DNA from: JAFMJV01 sp034436555
Lineage (GTDB): Bacteria; Chloroflexota; Limnocylindria; Limnocylindrales; CSP1-4
Direction: 5' to 3'
Length of the DNA: 64,000 nucleotides
Assembly (NCBI GenBank): GCA_034436555.1
Contig: DAOTUU010000054.1
Location: 1-64,000, forward strand
A program made the position numbers and the translations under genes. Positions within the stretch are counted from its first letter, which is position 1. Each line of letters opens with the position of its first letter. Positions 50,638 through 59,013 of this stretch are shown piece by piece. Below the pieces are notes generated by a model. It saw nothing but the letters and a program-made list of their open reading frames with translations. It ran no database searches and had not been told where the DNA came from.

Positions 50638-51171
50638 GTGATCTCGATCCCGCTCGAGGATCTCGTCTTCGTCATCTGCCTGCTGGTGGGTGGCGGCCTG
50701 TTGCTGCTCACGGTGCTCGTGGACGATGTCCTGGGTGGCATCCTCGACCACTTCGACATCTCCATCGGCGGCGCCTCGCTGATGCCGCTGCTGCTGTCGT
50801 TCGTGTCGATGTTCGGGGTGGGCGGCCTGTTCGCAACCCAGGTGCTGGGTCTCCACGGTGCCTCGGCGGCGGTGGTAGGCGTCGTCTTCGGCCTCGCCGG
50901 TGCGCTCCTCGCGTTCCTGCTGTTCGGATTCATGAAGCGCTCGGAGGCCGCCGAGCCGTTCTCCACGTCGGACCTCATCGGCCACGACGCGTTCGTCGCG
51001 GTCACCATCCCGGCGCACCACTGGGGCTCGGTGTACGTCAAGGCGGAGGGCCAGAACCACGAGCTGACCGCCACGGCCGCAGACGAGATCCCGGCGGGCA
51101 CCCCGGTCAAGGTCGTCGGCACGGCCGGCAACGGCCTGGTGGTCTCCCGGGCGGCACCGCCGTCCGACTGA
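50638..51171 (+). CDS. NfeD-like membrane protein
   Basis: 177 residues: about three to four membrane helices (to about residue 105) and a C-terminal OB-fold domain (about 115-175; IGHDAFVAVTIPAHHWGSVYV, ATAADEIPAGTPVKVV). This is the short NfeD form that accompanies flotillin-type SPFH proteins. The GTG start follows GGAGGTG by a few bases. The flotillin gene begins 58 bases downstream, the classical nfeD-flotillin pair found in many bacteria and linked to membrane microdomains. Confidence 0.88.
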   Translation: MISIPLEDLVFVICLLVGGGLLLLTVLVDDVLGGILDHFDISIGGASLMPLLLSFVSMFGVGGLFATQVLGLHGASAAVVGVVFGLAGALLAFLLFGFMKRSEAAEPFSTSDLIGHDAFVAVTIPAHHWGSVYVKAEGQNHELTATAADEIPAGTPVKVVGTAGNGLVVSRAAPPSD

Positions 51172-51229
51172 GCAGCCCGACCCCGATCCCACTGGCCCCG
51201 CCGAGCCGCCACCACCCCCAAGGAGGACC

Positions 51230-53011
51230 ATGTTCGACTTCATCAACCAGGGCACGGTCGTGGTGTTCGCGGCCATCGCGGTCATCGCCCTCGTGGTCGC
51301 CTATATCGGCAGCCGCTACAAGGTGGCGGGCGCCAACGAGGCGCTCATCCGGAGCGGCCGGGCGACGCCCGGCGAGGGCGGCAACGCGGGGCTCAAGGTC
51401 GTGCGCGGCGGCGGCGTCATCGTGCTGCCGCTGTTCCACAAGCTGGGCAAGCTGAAGCTGACCGCCCGCCAGATCAACGTCAACCTCGCGGACGCGGTCA
51501 CCCGGCAGGGCATCAAGGTGGCCGTCCAGGGCGTGGCCACGTTCAAGATCGGCGCGGACGAGGAGTCCATCCGCAACGCCGCCGAACGGTTCCTCGAGTC
51601 GGACGAGCAGGAGGTCGACTCGATCGTCAAGAACGTGCTGGAGGGCTCGCTGCGGTCGATCGTGGGCACCCTCACCGTGGAGGAGCTGAACCTCGACCGG
51701 CAGAAGTTCCAGCAGGCGGTCCAGGACGCCGCCAAGGGCGACCTCGCCACGTCGGGCCTGCTCATCGACTCGTTCACGATCCAGGCGATCGGCGGCGAGG
51801 CCCTCGCGTACATGGAGCTGGTCGGTCAGCAGGAGCTGTCGCGCCGGGAGCGCGATGCCCGTGTGGCCAAGGCCGGCGCCGACCAGGAGGCCGCGGTGCG
51901 CGAGGCGGAGGCGCAGCAGATCAAGCTCAACGCGGCCCGCGACGTGGCCCTGCGCGAGGCCGAGGTCCAGACCCAGACTCAGGCGGCCCAGGCGCGCGCG
52001 GCGCAGGCTGGCCCGCTCGCCCAGGCGGAGGCGCAGCAGGAGGTCACTCGCAGGCTGACCGAACTGGCCCTGCTGGAGGCCGATCGGACGGCAAAGGAGC
52101 TGCTGGCGAGCACCGTCCGACCCGCTGAGGCGGAGGCGGAGGCGACCATCCGTCGCGCCGAGGGCGAGAAGCAGGCGCGCATCGCGACCGCCCAGGCCGA
52201 GGCGGAGCGAGTCAAGCTGGCCGGCCAGGCGGAGGCGGACGTCACCTTCGCGAAGGGTGAGGCGGAGGCGAAGATCACCTCGCTCACGGCGGACGCGGAC
52301 GCCCACAAGACGGAGGTGGAGGGCAACGCGGAGGCGGCCATCGTGTTCGCCAAGGGCGACGCGGAGGCAAAGGCGCTGGCGCTCAAGGCCGAGGCCTACC
52401 GCCAGTTCAACGACGCGGCCGTGCTCCAGACCGTCCTCGCGATGCTGCCCGACATCGTCCGGGCCGCAGCGGAGCCGATCGGGAGGATCCAGAACCTGAC
52501 CGTGCTGTCCTCCGACGGCGCCAACGACCTGGTGAGGACGACGACCGAGACGCTGGCCCAGGCGAGCACGACCATCAAGGGCCTCACGGGCATCGACCTG
52601 CCGGCCGTGATCTCCAGCGCGCTTGGGGGTGCGAGCACGGACGAGCCTGCGCCGCCGCCGACGTCCGGGGTGACACGCTTGCCGCAGGGCACCGCAGCCA
52701 CGAGCGCGCCCGGGATGGGCGGTGCCGCCTCGTCAGCACCGCGCGACGCCACCCCGGCGGCTTCCCCATCGCGCCCGGCCCGCGGGGCCGCGACACCGTC
52801 CGGTACGTCCGGGCGACGCGTGGCGCAGAGCGCGTCGGAGGCCGCCATCGCCGGTGCGGCCTCGGCCGAGGAGGCGGCCGCCTCGGCGGCCCAGGTCGCG
52901 GCGAGCGCCGCGGATGCGGCCGCATCGGCCGCGGGAGCCGTGGAGGCGGCGTCCGACGCGATCACCCGCGTCTCGCGGCGCGTCTCCAAGGCCGCCGATC
53001 CGAACGCCTGA
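51230..53011 (+). CDS. Flotillin-like SPFH/band 7 protein
   Basis: 593 residues. A single N-terminal membrane anchor (about 8-27) precedes an SPFH domain (about 30-200: VVRGGGVIVLPLFHKLGKLKLTARQINV), then a long Glu/Ala-rich coiled coil (about 205-400; repeated EAEA/AEAQ) that drives oligomerisation, and a Pro/Ala-rich low-complexity tail (about 470-593). Flotillins organise membrane microdomains and raft-like complexes. It partners with NfeD encoded upstream. AGGAGG is 3 bases before the ATG. The tail is unusually long compared with typical flotillins. Confidence 0.93.
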   Translation: MFDFINQGTVVVFAAIAVIALVVAYIGSRYKVAGANEALIRSGRATPGEGGNAGLKVVRGGGVIVLPLFHKLGKLKLTARQINVNLADAVTRQGIKVAVQGVATFKIGADEESIRNAAERFLESDEQEVDSIVKNVLEGSLRSIVGTLTVEELNLDRQKFQQAVQDAAKGDLATSGLLIDSFTIQAIGGEALAYMELVGQQELSRRERDARVAKAGADQEAAVREAEAQQIKLNAARDVALREAEVQTQTQAAQARAAQAGPLAQAEAQQEVTRRLTELALLEADRTAKELLASTVRPAEAEAEATIRRAEGEKQARIATAQAEAERVKLAGQAEADVTFAKGEAEAKITSLTADADAHKTEVEGNAEAAIVFAKGDAEAKALALKAEAYRQFNDAAVLQTVLAMLPDIVRAAAEPIGRIQNLTVLSSDGANDLVRTTTETLAQASTTIKGLTGIDLPAVISSALGGASTDEPAPPPTSGVTRLPQGTAATSAPGMGGAASSAPRDATPAASPSRPARGAATPSGTSGRRVAQSASEAAIAGAASAEEAAASAAQVAASAADAAASAAGAVEAASDAITRVSRRVSKAADPNA

Positions 53012-53082
53012 CCCGGGTCGCCCGCCGTCGGGGCGCCGGCTGACGCGGCTCAGATGTTGTGAACAGATCGGCCGTCCGCCGG

Positions 53083-53460
53083 GTCGCGGCCCGGCCGCCG
53101 GGTCCGGCCCGCGCGCCGGGTCCGGCCCGCGCGCCGGGTCCGGCCCGCCCCGGAGTCGCGCCGCGGTGTCCGCCCAGCGGCCATGGCCGACGCGTCCGGA
53201 CCCGATCCCGTCGGACCGGGCCGCTGACAGGCCCGTCCGGACACGCCCGGTGCGATGCGGGCCGCTGAGGGGCCCATCCGGACACGCTCGGTGCGATCCG
53301 GGCCGCTGATCGGCCCATCCGGACACGCCCGGTCCCGTTCCCGTCGGGTCGGGCCGCTGAGGGGCCCATCCGGACACGCCCGGTCCCGTTCCCGTCGGGT
53401 CGGCCCGCTGAGGGGCCCATCCGGACACGCCCGGTCCGATCCGGGACGCTGAGCGGCCCG
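53083..53460. repeat. Large intergenic repeat region (41/51-bp units)
   Basis: The 680 bases between the flotillin gene and the convergent secreted-protein gene hold no supported gene. A short array (three copies around GCGCCGGGTCCGGCCC, 53097-53150) is followed by six units at 53195, 53236, 53277, 53318, 53369 and 53420, with periods 41, 41, 41, 51 and 51. The core is TCCGGACACGCCCGG plus a variable stretch and GGCCGCTGAGGGGCCC. A further pair of related units, period 61, is at about 53550-53640. All six frames stay open here only because of GC bias. Confidence 0.85.
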
Positions 53461-53692
53461 GATCGGGCGCGCCGGTCCGGGGCATGTCGGTCGTGTCCGC
53501 TCGGCGGCCGGGCGCCCGATGCTCGGCGGGCCGGCCTCGGACATCCGCCGGCGGCTCCCACCCGCCGCCGACGGCCCGGCCGCCACATACGGCCCCGAGC
53601 CCCGTCCCGCGGCGGCTCCCACCCGCCGCTGACGGCCCGGGCGTCACATCCGGCCTGGAGTTCGGGGGCGTCGGTCGGGCCCGCCGTCCGCC

Positions 53693-55564
53693 TCAGCCGT
53701 CGTCCACAGGCCGCACGGAGATCGTCCACTCCTGCTTCGGGGTGGTGGGGGATCGGGGCACCCGGATCGTGGCCGTTCCGTTCGGCAGGTCCACCACCGC
53801 CGGGTCCCGTGCCAGCGCCCAGACGCTGAGCAGGGCCGTCGCAGGGAACGGCGAGGTCGTGGAGCCTCCCGGGCAGCGCGCCCGGACCCGCACGGTCGCG
53901 GACGGATCGCCGCTCACCAGCAGGACCGAGAGCCGAGGGACCTCACCGTCGAGGAGCAGCCGCGCACTCGCGTCCGGGTCCACCCGGATCCGGCCCGAGT
54001 AGGTGGACGAGCACCCGGGCGGGCCGGTCGTCCGACCCCGGATGCGCACCTGGCCCTCGAGGTGGACCGCGGGTGGATCGCCGGGTCCGAACGTGACCCT
54101 CAGTCCGCGCCCCGTGATGGTGTAGATGCTCTTCGCCGAGCCCAGCGACGCGTCCACGTCGCCATCGATGTCCACCACCAGGGAGGGGCCGGTGCGGTAG
54201 ATCTCCGTCCGTTCGACGAGGCCGCGCTCCGACGTCGTCGTGAACGTGACCTTGGCCTCGGTCTCCGGCTGGAGCCCGGCGCGGTACGTGATGGTCGTGG
54301 GGGCATCATTCGGCTCGTCGTCCGGATCGATCGACTCGGTCCCCTCGAGCGTGGCGCGCACCGGCACCTCGATGTCGCGGTCCTCAACCTTGTGCCGGAC
54401 GGTCACGCCGATCGACGTCTCGGACCCCGGGAACACCTCCTTCCCCGCCGGATCGGGGGTCAGCGTCAGGCACCTCGCGCGCCACACGGTTCGCGCGGCC
54501 GCCACCAGCTGGCCCACGCTCGCCAGGGCCGATGCGGCGGCGCCCCAGGCGGTCGCCTGGAGGTCCGCGTCGGTGCCGTCGTCCTGGGTCAGCGTGGTCG
54601 AGGGCCGGCCGTCCTCGCCGTACCGCACCACGAACCCGACGTCCGACGCACCCGACCCTGTGGTCGTCCGCCGGGCCGCCAGGTCGGTGACGGTGGAGCC
54701 GATCTCCGCCCGGTCGTTCACGGTGGTCACGGCCGTCGCGGTCGCATGGTCCTGGGAGGAGGTGGAGCCGTCGCCCGGCCGCCGGATGGTCAGCCCGCTC
54801 TCGGCCTCCACGAACGTGTCCACCCGGCCGCCCGCGAGCGGACAGGGGTTGATGGAGATCGCGTACCGGCCCCGGTCGTCGATGCTGGCGACCGTGGCGT
54901 TCGAGGCGCTGTCCAGCACCTCCGAGTGCATCGCGAACTCGTAAGCCAGAACGATCGTGCCGTTCTCGACGCGCAGCGTGTCAGTGAGGGCGGTCGTGTA
55001 CGAGGTGAACCGCCCGCCGCTCTCGAACGTGCCCGACGTGGTGCCCGGCCGGCCGGGCAGGCTCAGCGACCCGGGCTGCGGGTTCCAACCCTTGATGAAC
55101 GACTCCGCCGCGGCGCTCGCCATGCCGAACGTGAGGTTCAGGCCGACCTGGAGCAGCGCCTGCGGCCGACCCGCGGCGGCGGCTCCCGGGCTGGGCGATG
55201 GATCGGCCGGGGCGTCCGGATCGACGGGCGGCAGCGCCTCGAGGTAGTCGCCCAGGACCTCCGCGGCGATCAGGTCCAGCTGGTCCATGATCGCCGGCAG
55301 CTCCGGGTCGATGTCGGCGACGCCCAGCGCCGCCCGTTCCGCCCGGCGCTGGCCCGCTTCACCCGGCGCGACCGCGGCCGGGTCGGCGAGCGCCCCTGCG
55401 AGAAGGTCCGCGACGAGGCGCTCCCGATGCGACGGGGACGTGCCAGGGGAGGCGAGGAGCGAGGGTGAGGCGCGCGGCGACTGCGCCGGCGCGCCCGTGG
55501 CGGCGAGCGTGCAGATGAGCGCCATCGCCAGGGCGATCCATTGCCGAGACCGGACCGGGATCAT
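53693..55564 (-). CDS. Large secreted beta-rich protein of unknown function
   Basis: 623 residues with a signal peptide (about 1-27, APA/QS). An N-terminal helical, Ala-rich region (about 40-150) is followed by extended beta-rich regions. The central part has SASNATVASIDDRGRYAISINPC; the C-terminal half resembles repeats with carbohydrate-like beta-sandwich patterns (VEVPVRATLEGTESI, VRIRGRTTGPPGCSSTYSGRIRV). There are about four cysteines. I recognise no catalytic motif. It converges with the flotillin gene across the repeat region and is divergent from the aminotransferase gene. Possibly a surface or binding protein. Confidence 0.75.
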   Translation of the reverse strand: MIPVRSRQWIALAMALICTLAATGAPAQSPRASPSLLASPGTSPSHRERLVADLLAGALADPAAVAPGEAGQRRAERAALGVADIDPELPAIMDQLDLIAAEVLGDYLEALPPVDPDAPADPSPSPGAAAAGRPQALLQVGLNLTFGMASAAAESFIKGWNPQPGSLSLPGRPGTTSGTFESGGRFTSYTTALTDTLRVENGTIVLAYEFAMHSEVLDSASNATVASIDDRGRYAISINPCPLAGGRVDTFVEAESGLTIRRPGDGSTSSQDHATATAVTTVNDRAEIGSTVTDLAARRTTTGSGASDVGFVVRYGEDGRPSTTLTQDDGTDADLQATAWGAAASALASVGQLVAAARTVWRARCLTLTPDPAGKEVFPGSETSIGVTVRHKVEDRDIEVPVRATLEGTESIDPDDEPNDAPTTITYRAGLQPETEAKVTFTTTSERGLVERTEIYRTGPSLVVDIDGDVDASLGSAKSIYTITGRGLRVTFGPGDPPAVHLEGQVRIRGRTTGPPGCSSTYSGRIRVDPDASARLLLDGEVPRLSVLLVSGDPSATVRVRARCPGGSTTSPFPATALLSVWALARDPAVVDLPNGTATIRVPRSPTTPKQEWTISVRPVDDG

Positions 55565-55730
55565 CTGCGGGTCCTCCGGCCCCGTCGCGTCGTCGGACGG
55601 GAGGCCCAGAGCCTACGCCTCGATGGCCGCGGGGTCCAGTCTCGGGGCCGTGCCAGGGTCAGCGCCGCCCAGCGCCTGGGGGTGCGCAGCCAAGCTCCCA
55701 CGGTGCCTCGGTGCTGGCTACAGTCGAGCC

Positions 55731-56636
55731 ATGACAGCACAGCGTCCCGACCCCGGTGTCGTCTACGTGAACGGCCGCTTCGAGCCGGGGGATCGTGCGT
55801 CGATCTCCGTGTTCGATCACGGCTTCCTCTACGGAGACGGCGTGTTCGACACGTCGTTCGCGCGCCACGGCTACATCTTCAAGCTCGATGAGCACCTCGC
55901 GCGCCTCGAGCGCTCCCTGCGCGCGGTGGCCCTGGAGCTGCCGATGACGATGGCGGAGCTGCGGAACGCGACCATCGAGACGGTGGCCCGGAACCGGCGC
56001 CGGGACGCCTACATCAAGATCGTCGCGTCGCGGGGCGTGTCCGCGGAGCCGCTCATGGACCCCCGCGACTGCGAGCCGAGCGTGGTCATCTTCGCGCGGC
56101 CCTACCTGTCGCTGGCGGGTGCCGCGGTGAAGGCGCGGGGCCTCGTGACCAAGCTGACGTCGCTCCGCCGCGTCTCGCACACCGCGCTCGATCCGCGCAT
56201 CAAGAGCCTCAACTACCTCAACCTCGTGATGGCCCGGATGGAGGCCTTCGCGGCGGGCTGCGACGAGGCGCTCATCGTGGACGAGGACGGCGACGTCTGC
56301 GAGGCGCCGGGCTACAACGTGTTCGCGGTCATCGACGGGGTGGTCGTGACGCCCGACCGCGCCATCCTCGAGGGCATCACCCGGGCCACCGTGTTCGATC
56401 TGTGCGAGGACCTGGGCATCCCCACGCGCATCGGGAGGCTGGCACCGTACGACCTGTTCACCGCGGACGAGGCGTTCCTGACCTCCACCGCGGGCGGGCT
56501 CATCCCGATCGTGAAGGTCGATGGCCGTCCGGTCGGCGCGGGCACGCCAGGCCCGGTCCTGGCGCGTCTGGACGCCCGCTACGATGAGCTGCTCGCCGAG
56601 GGCTGGCACGGCACGCCGGTGCCGGGCCTGGGTTGA
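55731..56636 (+). CDS. PLP-dependent class IV aminotransferase (IlvE/D-amino acid transaminase-like)
   Basis: 301 residues. Fold type IV signatures: SISVFDHGFLYGDGVFDT at about 25-42, the catalytic Lys in RIKSLNYL (about 160) and the phosphate-binding loop GITRATVFDLC (about 212-222). Branched-chain and D-amino-acid aminotransferases and 4-amino-4-deoxychorismate lyases belong here; the substrate cannot be told from sequence. A TACAGT box ends 6 bases before the ATG, so the mRNA is probably leaderless. The NTF2-like gene follows 19 bases after its stop. Confidence 0.9.
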   Translation: MTAQRPDPGVVYVNGRFEPGDRASISVFDHGFLYGDGVFDTSFARHGYIFKLDEHLARLERSLRAVALELPMTMAELRNATIETVARNRRRDAYIKIVASRGVSAEPLMDPRDCEPSVVIFARPYLSLAGAAVKARGLVTKLTSLRRVSHTALDPRIKSLNYLNLVMARMEAFAAGCDEALIVDEDGDVCEAPGYNVFAVIDGVVVTPDRAILEGITRATVFDLCEDLGIPTRIGRLAPYDLFTADEAFLTSTAGGLIPIVKVDGRPVGAGTPGPVLARLDARYDELLAEGWHGTPVPGLG

Positions 56637-56655
56637 CGGCGCGGGAGGTGCGGAG

Positions 56656-57051
56656 ATGGATGACCACCTGGCGGCCCTGTATCAGGCCTACGCCGATGCA
56701 TGGATGCGTGACGATCGCGAGGGCGCGATGGCCTTCTGGTCGGACGACATCGTGATGACGGCGCCGGGTCGCTGGCTCGGCGGCACGTACCGAGGCAAGG
56801 CGGCGGTCCAGGAGCAGCTCATCGACCGGATCTTCCGGGAGACATCGCGGGCGGTGGTGCTGGGCCTGGACGATGTCGCGATCGGCCGGTCCCATGTCTT
56901 CGTCGTCGCCCACGAGCGGTTCGAGAAGTCCGATGGTCGGGTGTTCGAGACGCACCGCGTCCTGGTCTATCGCTGGCGGGACGACCAGATCGTGGAGGTC
57001 GGGTACCACGATCCGGACGAGGCCGCCTCCGAGGCGTTCTGGGCCGACTGA
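56656..57051 (+). CDS. SnoaL/NTF2-like protein
   Basis: 131 residues forming an NTF2-like alpha+beta cone fold (ALYQAYADAWMRDDREGAMAFWSDDIVMTAPG at the start, then HRVLVYRWRDDQIVEV). Members are small ligand-binding or isomerase proteins; specific residues are not diagnostic. GGGAGG is 7 bases before the ATG, and it follows the aminotransferase gene closely, so an operon is likely. It converges with the next gene. Confidence 0.83.
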   Translation: MDDHLAALYQAYADAWMRDDREGAMAFWSDDIVMTAPGRWLGGTYRGKAAVQEQLIDRIFRETSRAVVLGLDDVAIGRSHVFVVAHERFEKSDGRVFETHRVLVYRWRDDQIVEVGYHDPDEAASEAFWAD

Positions 57052-57058
57052 CCTCGAA

Positions 57059-57622
57059 TCAGTCGGCCGGTGGCCCAGCGGGCGGCGTCCCGTCGTCGGG
57101 TGCGGTGCCCTGCGAGGCATCCGACCCGGTGCCCGCAGAGGCGTCCGACGCGGCCTGCTCCTCCAGCTGGCCGACGGTCCGGCGTGCCGACTCGTTCAGC
57201 GGGCGCCGTCGGCCCCGCCGATCCGACGCGACCAGGCGCATCAGGAAGATGACCGTGTTCCCCGTGAACAGCAGCAGCACGAGCGTCGCGATGAGGAGCG
57301 TCGCGCTGATCCGCGAGTCCCACGCCCAGACCACCGTCAGGGGCGTCAGCACGAGCATGATCCCCAGCAGGATCGCCTGGAACCAGAAGCAGCCGAGGCC
57401 GGGACCGCGCCCGCCATCGAGCGGCTCGCCCTTGTACACCGGGGTCGGCTGGCTGATGGAGCCGGTCGGCCGGTGGCCCGGGGTGGTCGCCGGGCCTGAC
57501 GGGGGAGTCGGCGGGGACGATGACGACCCCTCGGTGGTCGAGACCGGCCCCGCGCCCGTGGGTGAATCGGCGGCTGGCGCCGCGCTGGGTTCCGGTACGG
57601 CGTGGTCGTGCTGGTCGGTCAC
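57059..57622 (-). CDS. Two-helix membrane protein of unknown function
   Basis: 187 residues from a GTG start with a GGAGATCC-type site just upstream. A Pro/Ser/Thr-rich N-terminal tail (about 1-75) is followed by two membrane helices (FQAILLGIMLVLTPLTVVWAW, about 81-101; ATLLIATLVLLLFTGNTVIFLM, about 107-128) and a charged C-terminal tail with Gly/Asp/Ala repeats. No family recognised. It lies 10 bases after the FAD oxidoreductase gene and may be co-transcribed. Confidence 0.7.
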   Translation of the reverse strand: MTDQHDHAVPEPSAAPAADSPTGAGPVSTTEGSSSSPPTPPSGPATTPGHRPTGSISQPTPVYKGEPLDGGRGPGLGCFWFQAILLGIMLVLTPLTVVWAWDSRISATLLIATLVLLLFTGNTVIFLMRLVASDRRGRRRPLNESARRTVGQLEEQAASDASAGTGSDASQGTAPDDGTPPAGPPAD

Positions 57623-57632
57623 GGATCTCCTG

Positions 57633-58949
57633 TCACTGAGCGCGCCGGGCCAGTCGGTCCTGCATCCGATACCACTCGCCCACGAGCGGCAGGAACCAGG
57701 GCCGTCCACGGTAGACCGCGGGCACGATCGGCGCGCCGGAGAACGGCGTGCGCTCGAACGGGGAGACCTCCCGGGCGGTGTCTGTCCCGGCCGCCAGGAT
57801 GCGCGCCATCTCCACGCCGAACGCGGTCCCCAGCGCCACACCGGAACCGCAGTAGCCGAGCGCGTGATGGATGCCGTCGTGTTCGCCCAGGTGGGGCAGC
57901 CGGTCGAACGTGAAGGCCACGTTGCCACCCCACGCGAAGTCGATGCGCAAGCCGTTCGTCTGCGGGTGGACCGCATGCATCGCGCGTACCAGGATGGCCG
58001 CCGTGCGGTCCACGTCCGTGCGCCAGAACGACGCCCGACCACCGAAGATGAGCCGTCGCTCCGCGTTCACATGCCAGTAGTAGAGGAACGCCTTGGAGTC
58101 GAAGAAGGTCCGGTCCCGCGGGCTGATCGAGGCTGCCAGCTCCGGGGAGAGCGGCTCCGTGGCGATGATGTACGACCCGATGGGCATCACCCGCCGCCGC
58201 AGCCAGGGTGCCGCCGCGTCGGTGTACCCGTTCGTGGCGACGAGCACGGCTCGCGAGCGGATGCGACCCCGCGCCGTGATCACCCGGCGGTCCGCGCCGT
58301 CGCGGTCGATGCGCTGGGCCGGCGTGCCGGTGTGGACGTCCACGCCCACCTCGGCGGCGAGGGCGGCGAGCGACGCGAGGTAGCGCCCCGGATGGACCCG
58401 ACCGGACTGCTCCAGGACGTAGCCGCCCGGATATAGGTCGGAGCCCAGCTCCTCTCGGACGTCCGCCACCGCGCGCAGCATCCGGCCCGTGAGGCCCGCC
58501 TCCCGGAACTCGTCGAGCTCCTCCTCCATCGCGTCGAGATGGCGCCGCGACCAGGCCAGGATGGCCAGCCCCACGCGCCGGTGATCCGCCGCGAGACCGT
58601 TGTCCGCGATGTATCGCTCCGCGGTGAACGTGGCCTCGATGCCCGCTCGGTACAGCGCGTCGCCCAGCTCGTCACCGTATCGGCCGACGAGGGCCGCGCG
58701 GCCGTGCTGGAGGCCGGGGTGCAGCAGCCCGCCGTTGCGAGAGCTGGCGCCCTCGCCCAGGCCGCCCTTCTCCAGCAGCGTCACCGCGGCGCCCGCCCGG
58801 GCCAGCTCGATCGCGGCGACCAGACCGGTGTACCCACCGCCCACGACCGTCACATCCGTGCGCTGGGGCAGTGGCGCGCCGTCGCGGCGCGCCACCTCGG
58901 GCATCGTCGCGTGCCAGTAGGGTCGGCGCTCCCAGGTCGTCGTGGCCAT
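57633..58949 (-). CDS. FAD-dependent oxidoreductase (DAO family, PuuB-like)
   Basis: 438 residues. N-terminal FAD-binding Rossmann fold (VTVVGGGYTGLVAAIEL, about 33-49, with the acidic LLEKG end), a DAO-type substrate domain with the GGRASFWR loop and a C-terminal CGSGVALGTAFG element. It resembles gamma-glutamylputrescine oxidoreductase (PuuB) and sarcosine/glycine oxidases; the amine substrate is not determined. A TACCAT box ends 8 bases before the ATG. It is divergent from the beta-propeller gene. Confidence 0.88.
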   Translation of the reverse strand: MATTTWERRPYWHATMPEVARRDGAPLPQRTDVTVVGGGYTGLVAAIELARAGAAVTLLEKGGLGEGASSRNGGLLHPGLQHGRAALVGRYGDELGDALYRAGIEATFTAERYIADNGLAADHRRVGLAILAWSRRHLDAMEEELDEFREAGLTGRMLRAVADVREELGSDLYPGGYVLEQSGRVHPGRYLASLAALAAEVGVDVHTGTPAQRIDRDGADRRVITARGRIRSRAVLVATNGYTDAAAPWLRRRVMPIGSYIIATEPLSPELAASISPRDRTFFDSKAFLYYWHVNAERRLIFGGRASFWRTDVDRTAAILVRAMHAVHPQTNGLRIDFAWGGNVAFTFDRLPHLGEHDGIHHALGYCGSGVALGTAFGVEMARILAAGTDTAREVSPFERTPFSGAPIVPAVYRGRPWFLPLVGEWYRMQDRLARRAQ

Positions 58950-59013
58950 CGCCGAGGATGGTAGCCCGAGATGGCCGTGCGGTCCGGCGCGACGGCGGGC
59001 GCGCGGAAGATGC

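Noticed and set aside
53195..53460. The 41/51-bp array as a CRISPR
   Set aside because: Units are similar over their whole length with only slight variation, there are no unique spacers and no cas genes nearby.
53050..53730. Overlapping 190-300-codon open frames in the repeat region
   Set aside because: They repeat the same Pro/Asp/Gly/Arg peptide in several frames on the minus strand, which reflects the DNA repeats. No start signal or family.
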